Part shown: positions 1 to 8,580 of the stretch, piece by piece
How the letters are laid out: each line of letters begins with the position of its first letter
How positions within the stretch are numbered: position 1 is the first letter of the stretch
Origin: Clostridia bacterium
Lineage (GTDB): Bacteria; Bacillota; Clostridia; Oscillospirales; Acutalibacteraceae
Length of the DNA stretch: 32,989 bases
Assembly: GCA_017473925.1 (NCBI GenBank)
Contig: JAFUIY010000091.1
Location: forward strand, 1 to 32,989
Direction of reading: 5' to 3'
The notes under the pieces: generated by a model
Database searches by the model: none
What the model was told of the DNA's origin: nothing
The model's input: only the letters and a program-made list of their open reading frames with translations
Translations under genes and position numbers: made by a program

Positions 1-84
1 AGAGTTTTACAACACAAAAAGATATCAATTAAAACTACATTGTATGACACCGATGGAATACCATGCAGCTTACGCGGCGTGAAA

Positions 85-120
85 ATTCCCCACCCCTCCT
101 GTACAGGAGGGGTGGGGAAT
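85..120. repeat. 36-bp perfect GC-rich palindrome
   Basis: The 18 bases at 85-102 are exactly reverse-complemented by 103-120, with no spacer. The arms are C-rich (CCCCACCCCTCC) and the centre is TGTACA. Read on the minus strand it is followed by a short AATTTTC run, so it could act as the distal terminator of the cyclophilin gene. On the plus strand no T-run follows. The rest of 1-166 shows no gene. Confidence 0.7.
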
Positions 121-166
121 GGATAGATTAACAACTATTTTGGTTATTTCGTCTGTCTACGTGACA

Positions 167-203
167 GGGAGCACATCAATGTGTTTTACAGCTCCCTTTT
201 TTA
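167..203 (+). terminator. Rho-independent terminator reading rightward
   Basis: GGGAGC at 167-172 pairs with GCTCCC at 191-196 and is followed directly by six T. The T-run lies on the plus strand, so it would stop transcription entering from the left of the window, immediately before the convergent 3' end of the cyclophilin gene. No plus-strand gene lies to its left within the window. Confidence 0.65.
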
Positions 204-674
204 TTATATAAGTGTAACCTTTTTCATTTTCTGTTCTTCATAGGGCTTGTCTCTGCCGTCTGTTTCAACCTCTGCAATTGCATCAACAACATCCATACCG
301 TTTACAACCTTGCCGAATGCAGCGTAATTGCCGTCAAGGAAGGTTGCATCTGCATGGCAGATGAAGAACTGTGATGAAGCTGAGTCGGGGTCCTGTGAAC
401 GTGCCATTGAAACAACGCCTCTTGTGTGTGAAAGCTTGTTCATAACACCGTTTGCAAGGAATTCGCCCTTGATTTTTTCATCTGAACCGCCGTAACCCAT
501 ACCGAGGGGGTCACCGCCCTGAATCATGAAGCCGCTGATAACTCTGTGGAAGATGATTCCGTCATAAAAGCCCTCTGAAACGAGCTTTTCAAAATTCTTT
601 ACACTGATAGGGGCAACCTCGGGATAAAGCTCAATGTCGATGATGCCGCCGTTTTCCATTTCAATTCTTACCAT
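204..674 (-). CDS. ppiB: Cyclophilin-type peptidyl-prolyl cis-trans isomerase
   Basis: This 156-residue protein is a single-domain cytoplasmic cyclophilin, which catalyses cis-trans isomerisation of Xaa-Pro bonds during folding. Diagnostic segments are FHRVISGFMIQGGDP (the conserved FHR...QGGD active-site stretch, with the catalytic Arg of FHRV), SSQFFI, and FLDGNYAAFGKVV near the C-terminus. No signal peptide is present and the length is typical of small bacterial PpiB. The ATG at 674 has a GGAG ribosome site 8 bases upstream, and a TATAAT -10 box lies further upstream. It diverges from the EF-G-like gene and appears monocistronic. The family assignment is secure; the in vivo clients are unknown. 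Confidence 0.95.
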   Translation of the reverse strand: MVRIEMENGGIIDIELYPEVAPISVKNFEKLVSEGFYDGIIFHRVISGFMIQGGDPLGMGYGGSDEKIKGEFLANGVMNKLSHTRGVVSMARSQDPDSASSQFFICHADATFLDGNYAAFGKVVNGMDVVDAIAEVETDGRDKPYEEQKMKKVTLI

Positions 675-808
675 TATAATTCTCCTGTGCTTATAATTTT
701 GCTTTATTATAGCATAAATAAATCATAAATGGAACAAATTGTATAAAAATTTGCAACAATTTTTTACATGTAAAAATACTTTTTTTGGTCAAAAAGATAA
801 AAAGGTTA

Positions 809-837
809 TTGAAATTTTTTTATTTATATGTTACAAT
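809..837 (+). promoter_or_regulatory. Sigma-A promoter of the EF-G-like gene
   Basis: TTGAAA (809-814), a 17-base spacer and TACAAT (832-837). It predicts a transcript starting near 844, which rules out start codons upstream of that point for the following gene. Confidence 0.7.
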
Positions 838-918
838 AGCCGTGTTGTAATAAAAAATCTATGCTTTTGTCGACATTTTTGTATATTTCGACAATATGGC
901 ATAAGGGAGGCAAATACA

Positions 919-2964
919 TTGAAAACTTACAGTGCAGACAAAATCCGTAATATCGTTATAGCAGGCCGTGGCGGCAGAGGTAAGACAACTCTTGCCGAAG
1001 CTATGCTTTACATCGCAGGTGCATCAGACAGACTCGGTCGTGTACTTGACGGAAATACAGTAATGGACTTCGACCCCGAAGAAAAGAGAAGAAAGTCATC
1101 AGTTCAGACAGCTCTTGCTCCTATTGAATGGCTTGACGCTAAAATCAATATTCTTGACACACCCGGTTCATTTGACTTTGCAGGCGGCGTTGCTGAAGGT
1201 ATGCGTGCAGCAGGTACAGCTCTTATCGTTCTTCAGTCAGGCGGCGGTGTTGACGTCGGTGCAGAAAAGGCTTATAAGACAGCTATCAAGCACGGCAAGT
1301 CAGTTATGTTCGTAGTCTCAAAGTGTGACGATGAAAACGGTCACTTCTTCCAGACATTCGATTCACTCAAGGAAGTTTACGGTACACCCTGTTGTCCCGT
1401 TGTTATTCCTCATATCGTTGACGGTAAGGTTGACTGTTACATAGATTTCGCTACAGGTAAGGCTTACAAGTATGACGGCGGCAAGAAGACAGAGGTTGCT
1501 ATGCCCGAAGGCGAAAAGATTGAAAGAATGAGAAACGAGCTTCTCGAAGCTGTTGCTACAACAGACGATGAGCTTATGGAAAAGTTCTTCGGCGGTGAAG
1601 AATTCACTCAGGAAGAAATCTACAACGGTCTTTCAGCAGGTATCACAGACGGTTCTGTTTACCCCATCTTTGCTCTTTCAGGTTACACAACAGAAGCCGT
1701 TGACCTCCTTCTTGATTCAATCGCAAACTTTGCTCCTTCTGCAGCTGCAAAGACAGGCGAAGGTGACTTCAAGTGTGATCCCGAAGGTCATCTTGCAGCA
1801 ATCTGCTTCAAGTCAGTTGCTGACCCCTTCGTAGGTAAGATGTCATTCTTCAAGGTTGTTTCAGGTAAGCTCACTCCCGACAGAAGTGCTGTAAATGCAA
1901 GAACAGGCGAAACAATCAAAATCGGTAAGCTCCTTACAATCAAGGGCGGCAAGCAGGAAGAAGCAACTTGCATCACTGCAGGTGATATCGGTGTCGCAAC
2001 AAAGCTTTCAGGTGTACGTACAGGTGACACACTCTGCTCAGAAAAGGAAGTTGTTGAGCTCAAGGGCGTAAGCTTCCCCAAGCCCTGCCTTTCAATGGCT
2101 GTCAAAGTCCGTAAGAAGGGTGAAGAGGATAAGGTTGCATCAGGTCTCAAGAAGCTTATGACAGAAGACCCCACAATCAATTTCTATACAAATGAAGAAA
2201 CAAAGGAAATGATCCTTGCTGGTATCGGTGAACAGCATCTTGACATCATCGTTTCAAAGCTCAAGGCTAAGTTCGGCGTTGAGGTTGACCTCACTCCCGC
2301 AAAGGTTGCATACAGAGAAACAATCAAGAAAAAGGTTGAAGTACAGGGCAGACACAAGAAGCAGTCAGGCGGTCACGGTCAGTTCGGTGATGTATGGATC
2401 AGATTTGAACCCTGTGAAGGCGAAGAGCTTGTATTTGCAGAAGAAGTATTCGGCGGCTCAGTTCCCAAGAACTTCTTCCCCGCAGTTGAAAAGGGTCTTC
2501 GTGAAAGCGTCCTCAGAGGTCTCGTTGCAGGCTACCCCGTAGTAGGCATCAAGGCAACTCTTTACGACGGTTCATATCATCCTGTTGACTCTTCGGAAAT
2601 GGCTTTCAAGACAGCTGCATCTCTTGCATTCAAGAAGCTCAATCCCGATGCTCAGCCTGTAATCCTTGAACCCATCGGAACTCTCAAGGCATATATGCCT
2701 GATGACAACCTCGGCGATATCATGGGTGATATCACAAAGAGACGTGGCCGTGTTCTCGGTATGGGACCTGCAGAAGAACCCAAGATGCAGATGCTCGAGG
2801 CTGAAGTTCCCATGGCTGAAATGAGTGACTTCGCAACAATTCTCCGTTCAATCACAATCGGCAGAGGCTACTTTGACTTTGATTTCTGCCGTTATGAAGA
2901 AGCTCCCATGAACGTAGCTCAGAAGGTTATTGAGGAAGCTCAGAAGAACGCAGAAGACGAATAA
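919..2964 (+). CDS. EF-G-like translational GTPase (EF-G-2 type paralogue)
   Basis: The 681-residue product has the full EF-G architecture: GTPase domain, domain II, and domains III-V, including QSGGHGQFGDVWIRFEP and the C-terminal PMAEMSDFATILRS segment. The start is TTG at 919, because AAGGGAGG at 903-910 sits 8 bases upstream and the promoter at 809-837 excludes earlier starts. The G motifs differ from canonical EF-G: the P-loop is GRGGRGKTT (residues 16-24), G3 is DTPGSFDF (80-87) with Ser where the catalytic His normally sits, and G4 is SKCD (134-137) instead of NKxD. The switch-I RGITI motif is absent, replaced by KSSVQTALAP. From memory this resembles Thermus EF-G-2 rather than the main elongation factor. 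The exact role is unknown. Confidence 0.9.
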   Translation: MKTYSADKIRNIVIAGRGGRGKTTLAEAMLYIAGASDRLGRVLDGNTVMDFDPEEKRRKSSVQTALAPIEWLDAKINILDTPGSFDFAGGVAEGMRAAGTALIVLQSGGGVDVGAEKAYKTAIKHGKSVMFVVSKCDDENGHFFQTFDSLKEVYGTPCCPVVIPHIVDGKVDCYIDFATGKAYKYDGGKKTEVAMPEGEKIERMRNELLEAVATTDDELMEKFFGGEEFTQEEIYNGLSAGITDGSVYPIFALSGYTTEAVDLLLDSIANFAPSAAAKTGEGDFKCDPEGHLAAICFKSVADPFVGKMSFFKVVSGKLTPDRSAVNARTGETIKIGKLLTIKGGKQEEATCITAGDIGVATKLSGVRTGDTLCSEKEVVELKGVSFPKPCLSMAVKVRKKGEEDKVASGLKKLMTEDPTINFYTNEETKEMILAGIGEQHLDIIVSKLKAKFGVEVDLTPAKVAYRETIKKKVEVQGRHKKQSGGHGQFGDVWIRFEPCEGEELVFAEEVFGGSVPKNFFPAVEKGLRESVLRGLVAGYPVVGIKATLYDGSYHPVDSSEMAFKTAASLAFKKLNPDAQPVILEPIGTLKAYMPDDNLGDIMGDITKRRGRVLGMGPAEEPKMQMLEAEVPMAEMSDFATILRSITIGRGYFDFDFCRYEEAPMNVAQKVIEEAQKNAEDE

Positions 2965-3002
2965 TCAGGAAAACTTCCAAACAAACAATATATTTTCACA
3001 TT

Positions 3003-3030
3003 CGCCGTCGTGGTTTCCACGGCGGCGTTT
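3003..3030 (+). terminator. Terminator after the EF-G-like gene
   Basis: An 11-bp GC-rich stem (CGCCGTCGTGG / CCACGGCGGCG, one G-U pair) has a TTT loop and is followed by TTTG. It lies about 40 bases after the stop codon. The T-run is short. Confidence 0.6.
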
Positions 3031-3051
3031 GTGCATATAAATGTATTTTTA

Positions 3052-3086
3052 CGAAAAAACAGGACGGAATTATATCATTCCGTCCT
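3052..3086 (-). terminator. Terminator of the MFS transporter gene
   Basis: A perfect 10-bp stem (AGGACGGAAT / ATTCCGTCCT) has a 6-base loop. On the minus strand it is followed by GTTTTTTCG, so it terminates leftward transcription from the MFS gene. Confidence 0.8.
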
Positions 3087-3154
3087 ACGAAAAATATGAA
3101 ATTTTACATAATCTGTGTTTCTGACAACAGGAAACTGTATCGGAATACAGGAGT

Positions 3155-4504
3155 TTACTGCTTGTCAAACGCCTTTTTCTTTGCAAGGATAAGAATGGGC
3201 ACAAGAACAAATACCGCAACGATTGCTGCCCAGAAGAACATACTTGTTGAGGGTACAAGCTTATCAACGCCGTACTCAACAATTGTGATGTTTGATGAAC
3301 GGCATGCGATGTCACCGATAGCAGGGCCTACAATCATGGGAATGAGAACAACGAAAATCATTCTGATACCCTGGAAAAGTCCGACCTTGTCTTCGGGAAT
3401 GAAGTCACGCATTGTTGCTGAAAGCTGAATCTGCAGAACAACATAACCGATGAGTGTGGGAGCAATACCGATAAGAACAACAATAATATTTGTAGAAGTT
3501 GAAAGAATGAAAAGTCCTGCAATGAAAAGCACGATTGTGCACATATATGCAATGAACTTTTTCTTGTCCGATGCCTTGAGAAGACCTATCACACCTGCTG
3601 CAAGAGCAGCAACGGCAATAACTGCGACAACGATTGTCTTTGCATCAAAAACAGCATTCGGAACAATAACATTACCGAGATAAACGAAAAGATAGGGGAA
3701 GAAGACCTGGATTGCAATGTTGTAAATGCCCAGTGCTGCGAGAACAAGGTAAAGGTTTGCGTTTTCCTTTACAACTGACGGTCTGAAGCCGTAGAAAAGG
3801 TCACTCCAGTAGCTTGTGTTTGTTTTTTCGCCCTTGATTTTGGGGTCTTCAAGAGAGAAGAGACCGACAACACCGCTGAGTGTGACAATCAGACCGAGAA
3901 TGAGGAAGAATGTTGAATATGACATTGCTCCGCTCTGTGCAACGCTTCCCAGACCCATAACTGCAAGCATTGAGAAAAGACCTACAAAAATAAGGGCTGT
4001 TTCAACCTTGGGTCTGACGAGGGGATTTGTAACGTCATTGAGCCATGCATTGAAGGCTGAGTCATTACTTGTTGAGCCCATGAAGGTCATAATCATATCC
4101 ATGACAATGACTACCCATACTGTTGTTGCAAGGATTTTTGCTTCGTCTGAAAGACCTAAGACAGTTGCAACGCTCTCTTTTGAAATAAAGCCGAATGCAG
4201 CTGTGATGATGCCCCAGATTATGTAACCGACAGAAATGAAAACCTTACGCTTTTTCATTTTTTCACTGAGAGTACCCATAATGAAGGTTGTCACAACGGC
4301 TGTTATTGCCGAAAGTGCAACCATGCGGCTGATTGCAGTTGTGGGTGCCATAACATTTGCAAGAGCATTTGCAGATGCACCGCCGTAAATCGAGTCATAG
4401 AGGAATGTGTTGAAATACATGTTTTCAATATTCCATGCAAGACCGCCCATGAAACTGAATATACAGATATTCAGCCATATTCTTTTACTGAGCTTTTTAT
4501 CCAT
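3155..4504 (-). CDS. MFS transporter, about 12 membrane segments
   Basis: The product has 449 residues and alternates long hydrophobic stretches with short charged loops, as in the major facilitator superfamily. The cytoplasmic loop GTLSEKMKKRKVFISVGY matches the conserved loop 2-3 (G...D/E....R+) signature. The substrate cannot be read from sequence; the layout resembles sugar/cation symporter-like MFS proteins of Clostridia. The ATG at 4504 is preferred over an in-frame TTG at 4510 because the GGAGG at 4513-4517 is 8 bases from the ATG but only 2 from the TTG. A TATAAT box just upstream suggests its own promoter, although the DUF2284 gene ends only 61 bases upstream on the same strand. Confidence 0.85.
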   Translation of the reverse strand: MDKKLSKRIWLNICIFSFMGGLAWNIENMYFNTFLYDSIYGGASANALANVMAPTTAISRMVALSAITAVVTTFIMGTLSEKMKKRKVFISVGYIIWGIITAAFGFISKESVATVLGLSDEAKILATTVWVVIVMDMIMTFMGSTSNDSAFNAWLNDVTNPLVRPKVETALIFVGLFSMLAVMGLGSVAQSGAMSYSTFFLILGLIVTLSGVVGLFSLEDPKIKGEKTNTSYWSDLFYGFRPSVVKENANLYLVLAALGIYNIAIQVFFPYLFVYLGNVIVPNAVFDAKTIVVAVIAVAALAAGVIGLLKASDKKKFIAYMCTIVLFIAGLFILSTSTNIIVVLIGIAPTLIGYVVLQIQLSATMRDFIPEDKVGLFQGIRMIFVVLIPMIVGPAIGDIACRSSNITIVEYGVDKLVPSTSMFFWAAIVAVFVLVPILILAKKKAFDKQ

Positions 4505-4565
4505 AATCAAAGCCTCCGATATTTTTTTTATATTATAGCAGACTTAAGATGAAATGAAAATACTT

Positions 4566-5093
4566 TTATTTATTTTTAAAAAAAATTATACAGAAAAAAG
4601 TCACTTCGTTATTCTCTGCCATGTAGGTCATTCCTGTTTTTTCGCACAGGGCGGAAACATCCACACCGTAGGCTTCAACGGGAGGTATTGCTTTTTCGGG
4701 GTAAGGGCAGGGAGAGTCGGGATATGTACACTTCTTGCAGAAATTACAGCTTCCGCAGCCCAGAGCAAGGTGACTGATGTTCTTTTCTTTCAGCTTTTTG
4801 CAGAAGGAAAAAAGAATTTCCATTGTTTCATCACGGAGTGAGTCCATTGCTTTTTCATCGGAGAAAGACTCAATATCCCCCTTGTGACTGAAAACAAATG
4901 CCTTGTCAAAGGTGAGTGCCCGTGCTTTAAGAGTGTTGAAATCACCTACAGCAGGGGGACAGCTCCATGACCTGCCGTATCTGCCGCAGAGGTTTGCCTT
5001 GCAGTATGATGCGGCTTTTTCCGTAAAGGGCATGTCGCTTACATCAATAAAAGCACTCTGATTTATTTTTTCATCCGTAAAAAAATCCTGCAT
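4566..5093 (-). CDS. DUF2284 cysteine-rich predicted metal-binding protein
   Basis: The product has 175 residues and two cysteine clusters typical of DUF2284: CKANLCGRYGRSWSCPP near residues 30-47 and CGSCNFCKKCTYPDSPCPYP around residues 113-132. The family is annotated as predicted metal-binding, and the clusters suggest an Fe-S or zinc site. The biochemical function is unknown. It has a strong ribosome site (GGAGGAAAGG) and its own consensus promoter, whose -35 box lies 7 bases from the -35 of the divergent metal-resistance operon. Control by the same repressor is therefore possible but not shown. Confidence 0.85.
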   Translation of the reverse strand: MQDFFTDEKINQSAFIDVSDMPFTEKAASYCKANLCGRYGRSWSCPPAVGDFNTLKARALTFDKAFVFSHKGDIESFSDEKAMDSLRDETMEILFSFCKKLKEKNISHLALGCGSCNFCKKCTYPDSPCPYPEKAIPPVEAYGVDVSALCEKTGMTYMAENNEVTFFCIIFFKNK

Positions 5094-5113
5094 AATCCTT
5101 TCCTCCGAAAAAT

Positions 5114-5142
5114 ATTATAATACATATTTATAAAAATGTCAA
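5114..5142 (-). promoter_or_regulatory. Consensus promoter of the DUF2284 gene
   Basis: On the minus strand, TTGACA (5142-5137), a 17-base spacer and TATAAT (5119-5114). It is back-to-back with the plus-strand metal operon promoter: only 5143-5149 separate the two -35 boxes. Confidence 0.8.
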
Positions 5143-5149
5143 AAAAATA

Positions 5150-5207
5150 TTGACAGTTGAATGGTTGTTCAACTATAATATAAGTGAAAGTTGAATGATT
5201 GTTCAAC
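5150..5207 (+). promoter_or_regulatory. Metal operon promoter with two ArsR-type operators
   Basis: TTGACA (5150-5155) and TATAAT (5174-5179) are separated by 18 bases. Those 18 bases are themselves the inverted repeat GTTGAATGGTTGTTCAAC (5156-5173). A second copy, GTTGAATGATTGTTCAAC, lies at 5190-5207, just past the expected transcription start and 34 bases from the first. SmtB/ArsR/CadC repressors bind such TTGAA-N6-TTCAA repeats, so the bound repressor would cover the promoter spacer and the early transcribed region. Release by Zn, Cd or Pb is the expected induction. Confidence 0.85.
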
Positions 5208-5231
5208 TGTTCAACCGAAAGAGGTGGATTT

Positions 5232-5600
5232 ATGGATATTCATAAGCACAGTGAAATGTGTGAATGCGATGTTGTGCATTCTGATGTTGTAGCCCATGTA
5301 AGGGAAGTTATGGAAGACACTGAGGTGCTTTATGCCGTATCAGACTTTTTTAAAGTGATGAGTGACAGCACGAGAATGCGTATTATGGCTGCCCTTGATA
5401 ACGAAGAAATGTGTGTATGTGATTTGTCTGAGGTTCTCGGAATGACGAAATCTGCAATATCACATCAGCTTAAAGTTTTGAAGGATGCCCAGCTTGTCAA
5501 GTTCAGACGTGACGGCAAAAATGTGTTTTATACACTCAAGGATGACCATGTAAAAACCATTCTCGAAATGGGTATTGAGCATATAAAGGAGAGAGACTGA
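5232..5600 (+). CDS. ArsR/SmtB-family metal-responsive repressor, CadC-like
   Basis: The 122-residue winged-helix protein represses metal efflux operons and leaves DNA on binding metal. The helix-turn-helix is LSEVLGMTKSAISHQLKVLK. It carries both metal-site types known in the family: Cys pairs at C10/C12 (SEMCECD) and C61/C63 (EEMCVCD, compare ELCVCD of CadC), and the C-terminal alpha-5 pattern DDHVKTILEMGIEHIKE with Asp, His, His and Glu ligands. This points to Cd/Pb/Zn sensing. The ATG at 5232 is chosen because GAGGTGG at 5221-5227 precedes it; the longer frame from 5199 would start inside the second operator. Its stop codon overlaps the next ATG by one base (TGATG). Confidence 0.93.
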   Translation: MDIHKHSEMCECDVVHSDVVAHVREVMEDTEVLYAVSDFFKVMSDSTRMRIMAALDNEEMCVCDLSEVLGMTKSAISHQLKVLKDAQLVKFRRDGKNVFYTLKDDHVKTILEMGIEHIKERD

Positions 5601-5821
5601 TGAAAATCAAAGCTAAGCTTCACGACCTCTGCTGTGCAAACTGTGCAGCAAAAATTGAGGAAAAAATTTCAAAGCTTGAGGGTGTTGAGAGTGTTACTGT
5701 CAATTTTCTGACAGAGAAAATGATTCTCAACGCTGAGGAATCAAAGCTCGGTGAAATCAAAGAGCAGATTGAGAAAATCGTTCACAAAATCGAGCCCGAT
5801 GTGGAAATAGAATATATCTGA
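5600..5821 (+). CDS. Stand-alone heavy-metal-associated (HMA) domain protein
   Basis: The product has 73 residues and a ferredoxin-like HMA fold, with the metal-binding loop DLCCANCAAK (CxxC at C12/C15) near the N-terminus and the usual GVESVTVNFLTEKM strand. It probably hands zinc or cadmium to the ATPase encoded 2 bases downstream. In many CadA/ZntA proteins this domain is fused to the ATPase N-terminus; here it is a separate gene. It is translationally coupled to the repressor by a one-base overlap. Confidence 0.9.
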   Translation: MKIKAKLHDLCCANCAAKIEEKISKLEGVESVTVNFLTEKMILNAEESKLGEIKEQIEKIVHKIEPDVEIEYI

Positions 5822-5823
5822 TT

Positions 5824-7650
5824 ATGAAAAAGGATACAATTTTACTTATTGTAGGCGCTGTTGCTTTTGCCGCTTCGCTTTTTATTCCCGAAGAGGCAGT
5901 GCTTGTGCGTTTTTCTGCGTTTCTGATTGCATTTGTTCTCTGCGGAATGAAGGTCATCATAAGTGCCGTAAAGGGTATAAGCAAAGGCAATATCTTTAAC
6001 GAAAACACACTTATGGTTGTTGCAACCGTGGGTGCATTCTGCATCAGGGAATACCCCGAGGCTGTGTTCGTCGTGCTTTTTTACCGTGTGGGTGAAATGT
6101 TTGAGGATTACGCCGTCAGGAAGTCCCGTAAATCAATCAGCGAGGTTATGAATATCTGCCCCGATTCGGCAAATCTTCTTGTTGACGGAAAAATTGAAGC
6201 TGTTGACCCCGATGATGTTGAAATCGGTGATATGATTGTCGTGGGTGCAGGTGAAAGGGTTGCCCTTGACGGTATTGTGGTGTCGGGCAGTTCATTCCTT
6301 GACACATCTGCCCTGACGGGTGAATCAGTGCCCCGTGAAGTCAGGGAGGGTGACGAAATCCTCAGCGGTTGTATCAATAAGAATGCAACACTCACCGTGA
6401 AGGTTACGAAGGATTTTGATGATTCCACCGTTTCAAGGATTCTTGAGCTTGTTGAAACTGCATCTGCAAGGAAGTCGTCATCGGAGAAATTCATCACAAA
6501 ATTTGCAAAATATTATACTCCCGTTGTGCTTGTCTGTGCTCTTGTTCTGGCGGTTGTTCCGCCTCTTGTCATTGAGGGTGCTCAGTTCAGTGACTATATA
6601 TACAGAGCATTGTCATTCCTTGTTGTTTCATGTCCCTGTGCGCTCGTTATTTCCGTGCCTCTTGCATTTTTCGGCGGCATCGGCGGTGCAGCAAAAAAAG
6701 GTATACTTGTAAAAGGCGGAAACTATCTTGAGGTGCTTTCAAAGGCTGAAAATATTGTTTTTGACAAGACGGGAACTCTCACAAAGGGTGTGTTCAGGGT
6801 TCAGGAAATCAATGCCGTTGATATAAGTAAGGATGAGCTTATCAGGCTGACTGCCTATGCCGAAAATGTGTCATCGCACCCCATGGCAAAAAGTGTCCGT
6901 GAGGCTTTTGACGGTGAGATTGACAGGGACAGAATCAGCATGTCTGAGGAGATTGCAGGCTTCGGCGTTAAAGCAGTTGTTGACGGCAGAACGGTGCTTG
7001 CAGGCAACGGTAAGCTTATGGAAAGCGAAAATATTGATTATATAAAAACAGAGGGAACGGCTGTAATATATGTAGCTGTTGACAAAAAATTCTGCGGCAG
7101 TATAATTATAGCTGACGAAATAAAGCAGGACGCAAAGGCAGGTATTGCAGGGCTTAAAAAAGCAGGCATTTCACAGACTTTTATGCTCACGGGTGATGTC
7201 AAATCCGCTGCGGAAAGAATTGCAGGTGATCTCGGCATTGACCGTGTATCGGCAGAGCTTCTGCCCGATGATAAAGTGAATGAGCTTGAAAAAATAATGA
7301 AAACTGCAAAGGGCAGAACCGTTTATGTCGGTGACGGCATAAATGATGCTCCCGTCCTTGCCCGTGCTGATACGGGTATCGCAATGGGTGCTCTCGGCTC
7401 AGACGCTGCAGTTGAAGCCGCAGATATCGTCATTATGACCGATGAAATCTCAAAAATCGGTACTGCTGTAAAAATCGCAAGGAAAACCATGAGCATCGCA
7501 AAGCAGAATATCGTTTTTTCTCTGCTTATAAAAATCGGAATTCTCGTTCTGTGTTCATTCAATATTGTGGGAATGGGCGTTGCCGTCTTCGGCGATGTGG
7601 GCGTAATGGTGCTTGCAGTCCTGAATTCGTTCAGAGCATTAAAGGAGTGA
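5824..7650 (+). CDS. P1B-type Zn/Cd/Pb-exporting ATPase
   Basis: The 608-residue membrane pump uses ATP to export divalent soft metals. Visible motifs are the actuator TGES (about 165-168), the membrane metal site SCPCAL (CPC at 270-272), the phosphorylated DKTGT (314-318), SSHPMA, and GDGINDAP (503-510). The last membrane segments carry Lys in SLLIKIG and Asp in [13 protein letters not shown], the pattern of the Zn/Cd (P1B-2) subgroup rather than the copper pumps. Membrane segments precede the actuator domain, and there is no N-terminal HMA domain because that is supplied by the preceding gene. It is the third gene of the operon and its start follows the HMA stop by 2 bases. Confidence 0.95.
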   Translation: MKKDTILLIVGAVAFAASLFIPEEAVLVRFSAFLIAFVLCGMKVIISAVKGISKGNIFNENTLMVVATVGAFCIREYPEAVFVVLFYRVGEMFEDYAVRKSRKSISEVMNICPDSANLLVDGKIEAVDPDDVEIGDMIVVGAGERVALDGIVVSGSSFLDTSALTGESVPREVREGDEILSGCINKNATLTVKVTKDFDDSTVSRILELVETASARKSSSEKFITKFAKYYTPVVLVCALVLAVVPPLVIEGAQFSDYIYRALSFLVVSCPCALVISVPLAFFGGIGGAAKKGILVKGGNYLEVLSKAENIVFDKTGTLTKGVFRVQEINAVDISKDELIRLTAYAENVSSHPMAKSVREAFDGEIDRDRISMSEEIAGFGVKAVVDGRTVLAGNGKLMESENIDYIKTEGTAVIYVAVDKKFCGSIIIADEIKQDAKAGIAGLKKAGISQTFMLTGDVKSAAERIAGDLGIDRVSAELLPDDKVNELEKIMKTAKGRTVYVGDGINDAPVLARADTGIAMGALGSDAAVEAADIVIMTDEISKIGTAVKIARKTMSIAKQNIVFSLLIKIGILVLCSFNIVGMGVAVFGDVGVMVLAVLNSFRALKE

Positions 7651-7654
7651 TAAA

Positions 7655-8482
7655 ATGTTATATATAGGCTGTCATTTATCAGCATCAAAGGGCTTTCTCG
7701 CAATGGGTAAGCAGGCTCATTCAATAGGTGCCAACACATTTCAGTTCTTTACAAGAAACCCCAGAGGCGGTAAGGCAAAGGACATTGACGAAAAGGATGT
7801 AAAGGCATATCTTGAATTTGCAAAGGAGCACAATTTCGGAAAAATCGTGGCTCATGCACCCTATACGCTCAATGCGGCAGGTGCTGAGGCAAGAGTCCGT
7901 GAATTTGCCCTTGAAACATTCGCAGATGACCTTAAAAGAATGGAATATGTGCCTTATAATTATTATAATTTTCATCCCGGCAGTCATGTAGGGCAGGGTG
8001 CGGAAAAGGGAATTGAGCTAATTTCCGATGTTCTCAACAAGGTGCTTTTCCCTGAAATGACCACAACCGTTCTTCTTGAAACAATGGCAGGAAAGGGCAG
8101 TGAAGTGGGCAGGAATTTTGAGGAGCTTAAAGCAATCATTGACAGGACCGAGCTCAGCGACAAGCTCGGCGTATGCCTTGATACATGCCATATTTCAGAC
8201 GGCGGATACGATATTATCAATAATCCCGAGGCTGTGCTTGAGGAGTTTGACAGGGTAATCGGAATTGACAGACTCAAGGCGATTCATCTCAATGACAGTA
8301 TGAATCCCATGGGCGCCCATAAGGACAGACATCAGAAAATCGGTGAAGGGCATATCGGCTTTGAAGCCCTTATGAAATTCATTAAAATGCCTCAGCTCGA
8401 GGGTCTTCCCATTAACCTTGAAACACCCAACGAGCTCGACGGCTACGCAAAAGAAATCGCAATGATAAAAGAGAATTATTAA
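7655..8482 (+). CDS. nfo: Deoxyribonuclease IV (endonuclease IV)
   Basis: This 275-residue TIM-barrel enzyme cuts DNA at abasic sites in base-excision repair. The trinuclear zinc ligands lie in recognisable motifs: [58 protein letters not shown] and NLETP. Length is normal. The ATG lies 4 bases after the ATPase stop with AAAGGAGTG as ribosome site, so it is probably transcribed with the metal operon. A functional link to metal supply or metal-induced DNA damage is inference. Confidence 0.95.
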   Translation: MLYIGCHLSASKGFLAMGKQAHSIGANTFQFFTRNPRGGKAKDIDEKDVKAYLEFAKEHNFGKIVAHAPYTLNAAGAEARVREFALETFADDLKRMEYVPYNYYNFHPGSHVGQGAEKGIELISDVLNKVLFPEMTTTVLLETMAGKGSEVGRNFEELKAIIDRTELSDKLGVCLDTCHISDGGYDIINNPEAVLEEFDRVIGIDRLKAIHLNDSMNPMGAHKDRHQKIGEGHIGFEALMKFIKMPQLEGLPINLETPNELDGYAKEIAMIKENY

Positions 8483-8518
8483 AAAAACTCCGGGAACTCC
8501 CCGAAGCTTAATAAATAC

Positions 8519-8547
8519 TTGACAATATTGAAATTATAGCATATAAT
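8519..8547 (+). promoter_or_regulatory. Perfect consensus promoter of the candidate antitoxin RNA
   Basis: TTGACA (8519-8524), a 17-base spacer and TATAAT (8542-8547), all consensus. No open frame with a ribosome site follows; transcription would start near 8554 and hit a terminator at 8604-8641. Confidence 0.85.
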
Positions 8548-8548
8548 A

Positions 8549-8580
8549 TAGTCAAGAGGTAACCGTAAAAAGCGGTTAGC
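8549..8580 (+). repeat. Left arm of the inverted repeat shared by both RNAs
   Basis: This arm matches, in inverted orientation, the sequence at 8739-8766. The common core is TAG-Y-CAAGAGG-Y-AAC, then AAGCGGTTAGC; the left copy has 4 extra bases between the two parts. Each copy begins a few bases after a -10 box, so both transcripts would start with the same sequence. Confidence 0.75.

Noticed and set aside
739-918. Sixty-codon N-terminal extension of the EF-G-like gene
   Set aside because: It contains the promoter (809-837), has no EF-G similarity, and a strong ribosome site sits before TTG 919.
8490-8508. CGGG-AACT-CCCG hairpin after nfo as terminator
   Set aside because: The stem is only 4 bp and no T-run follows.
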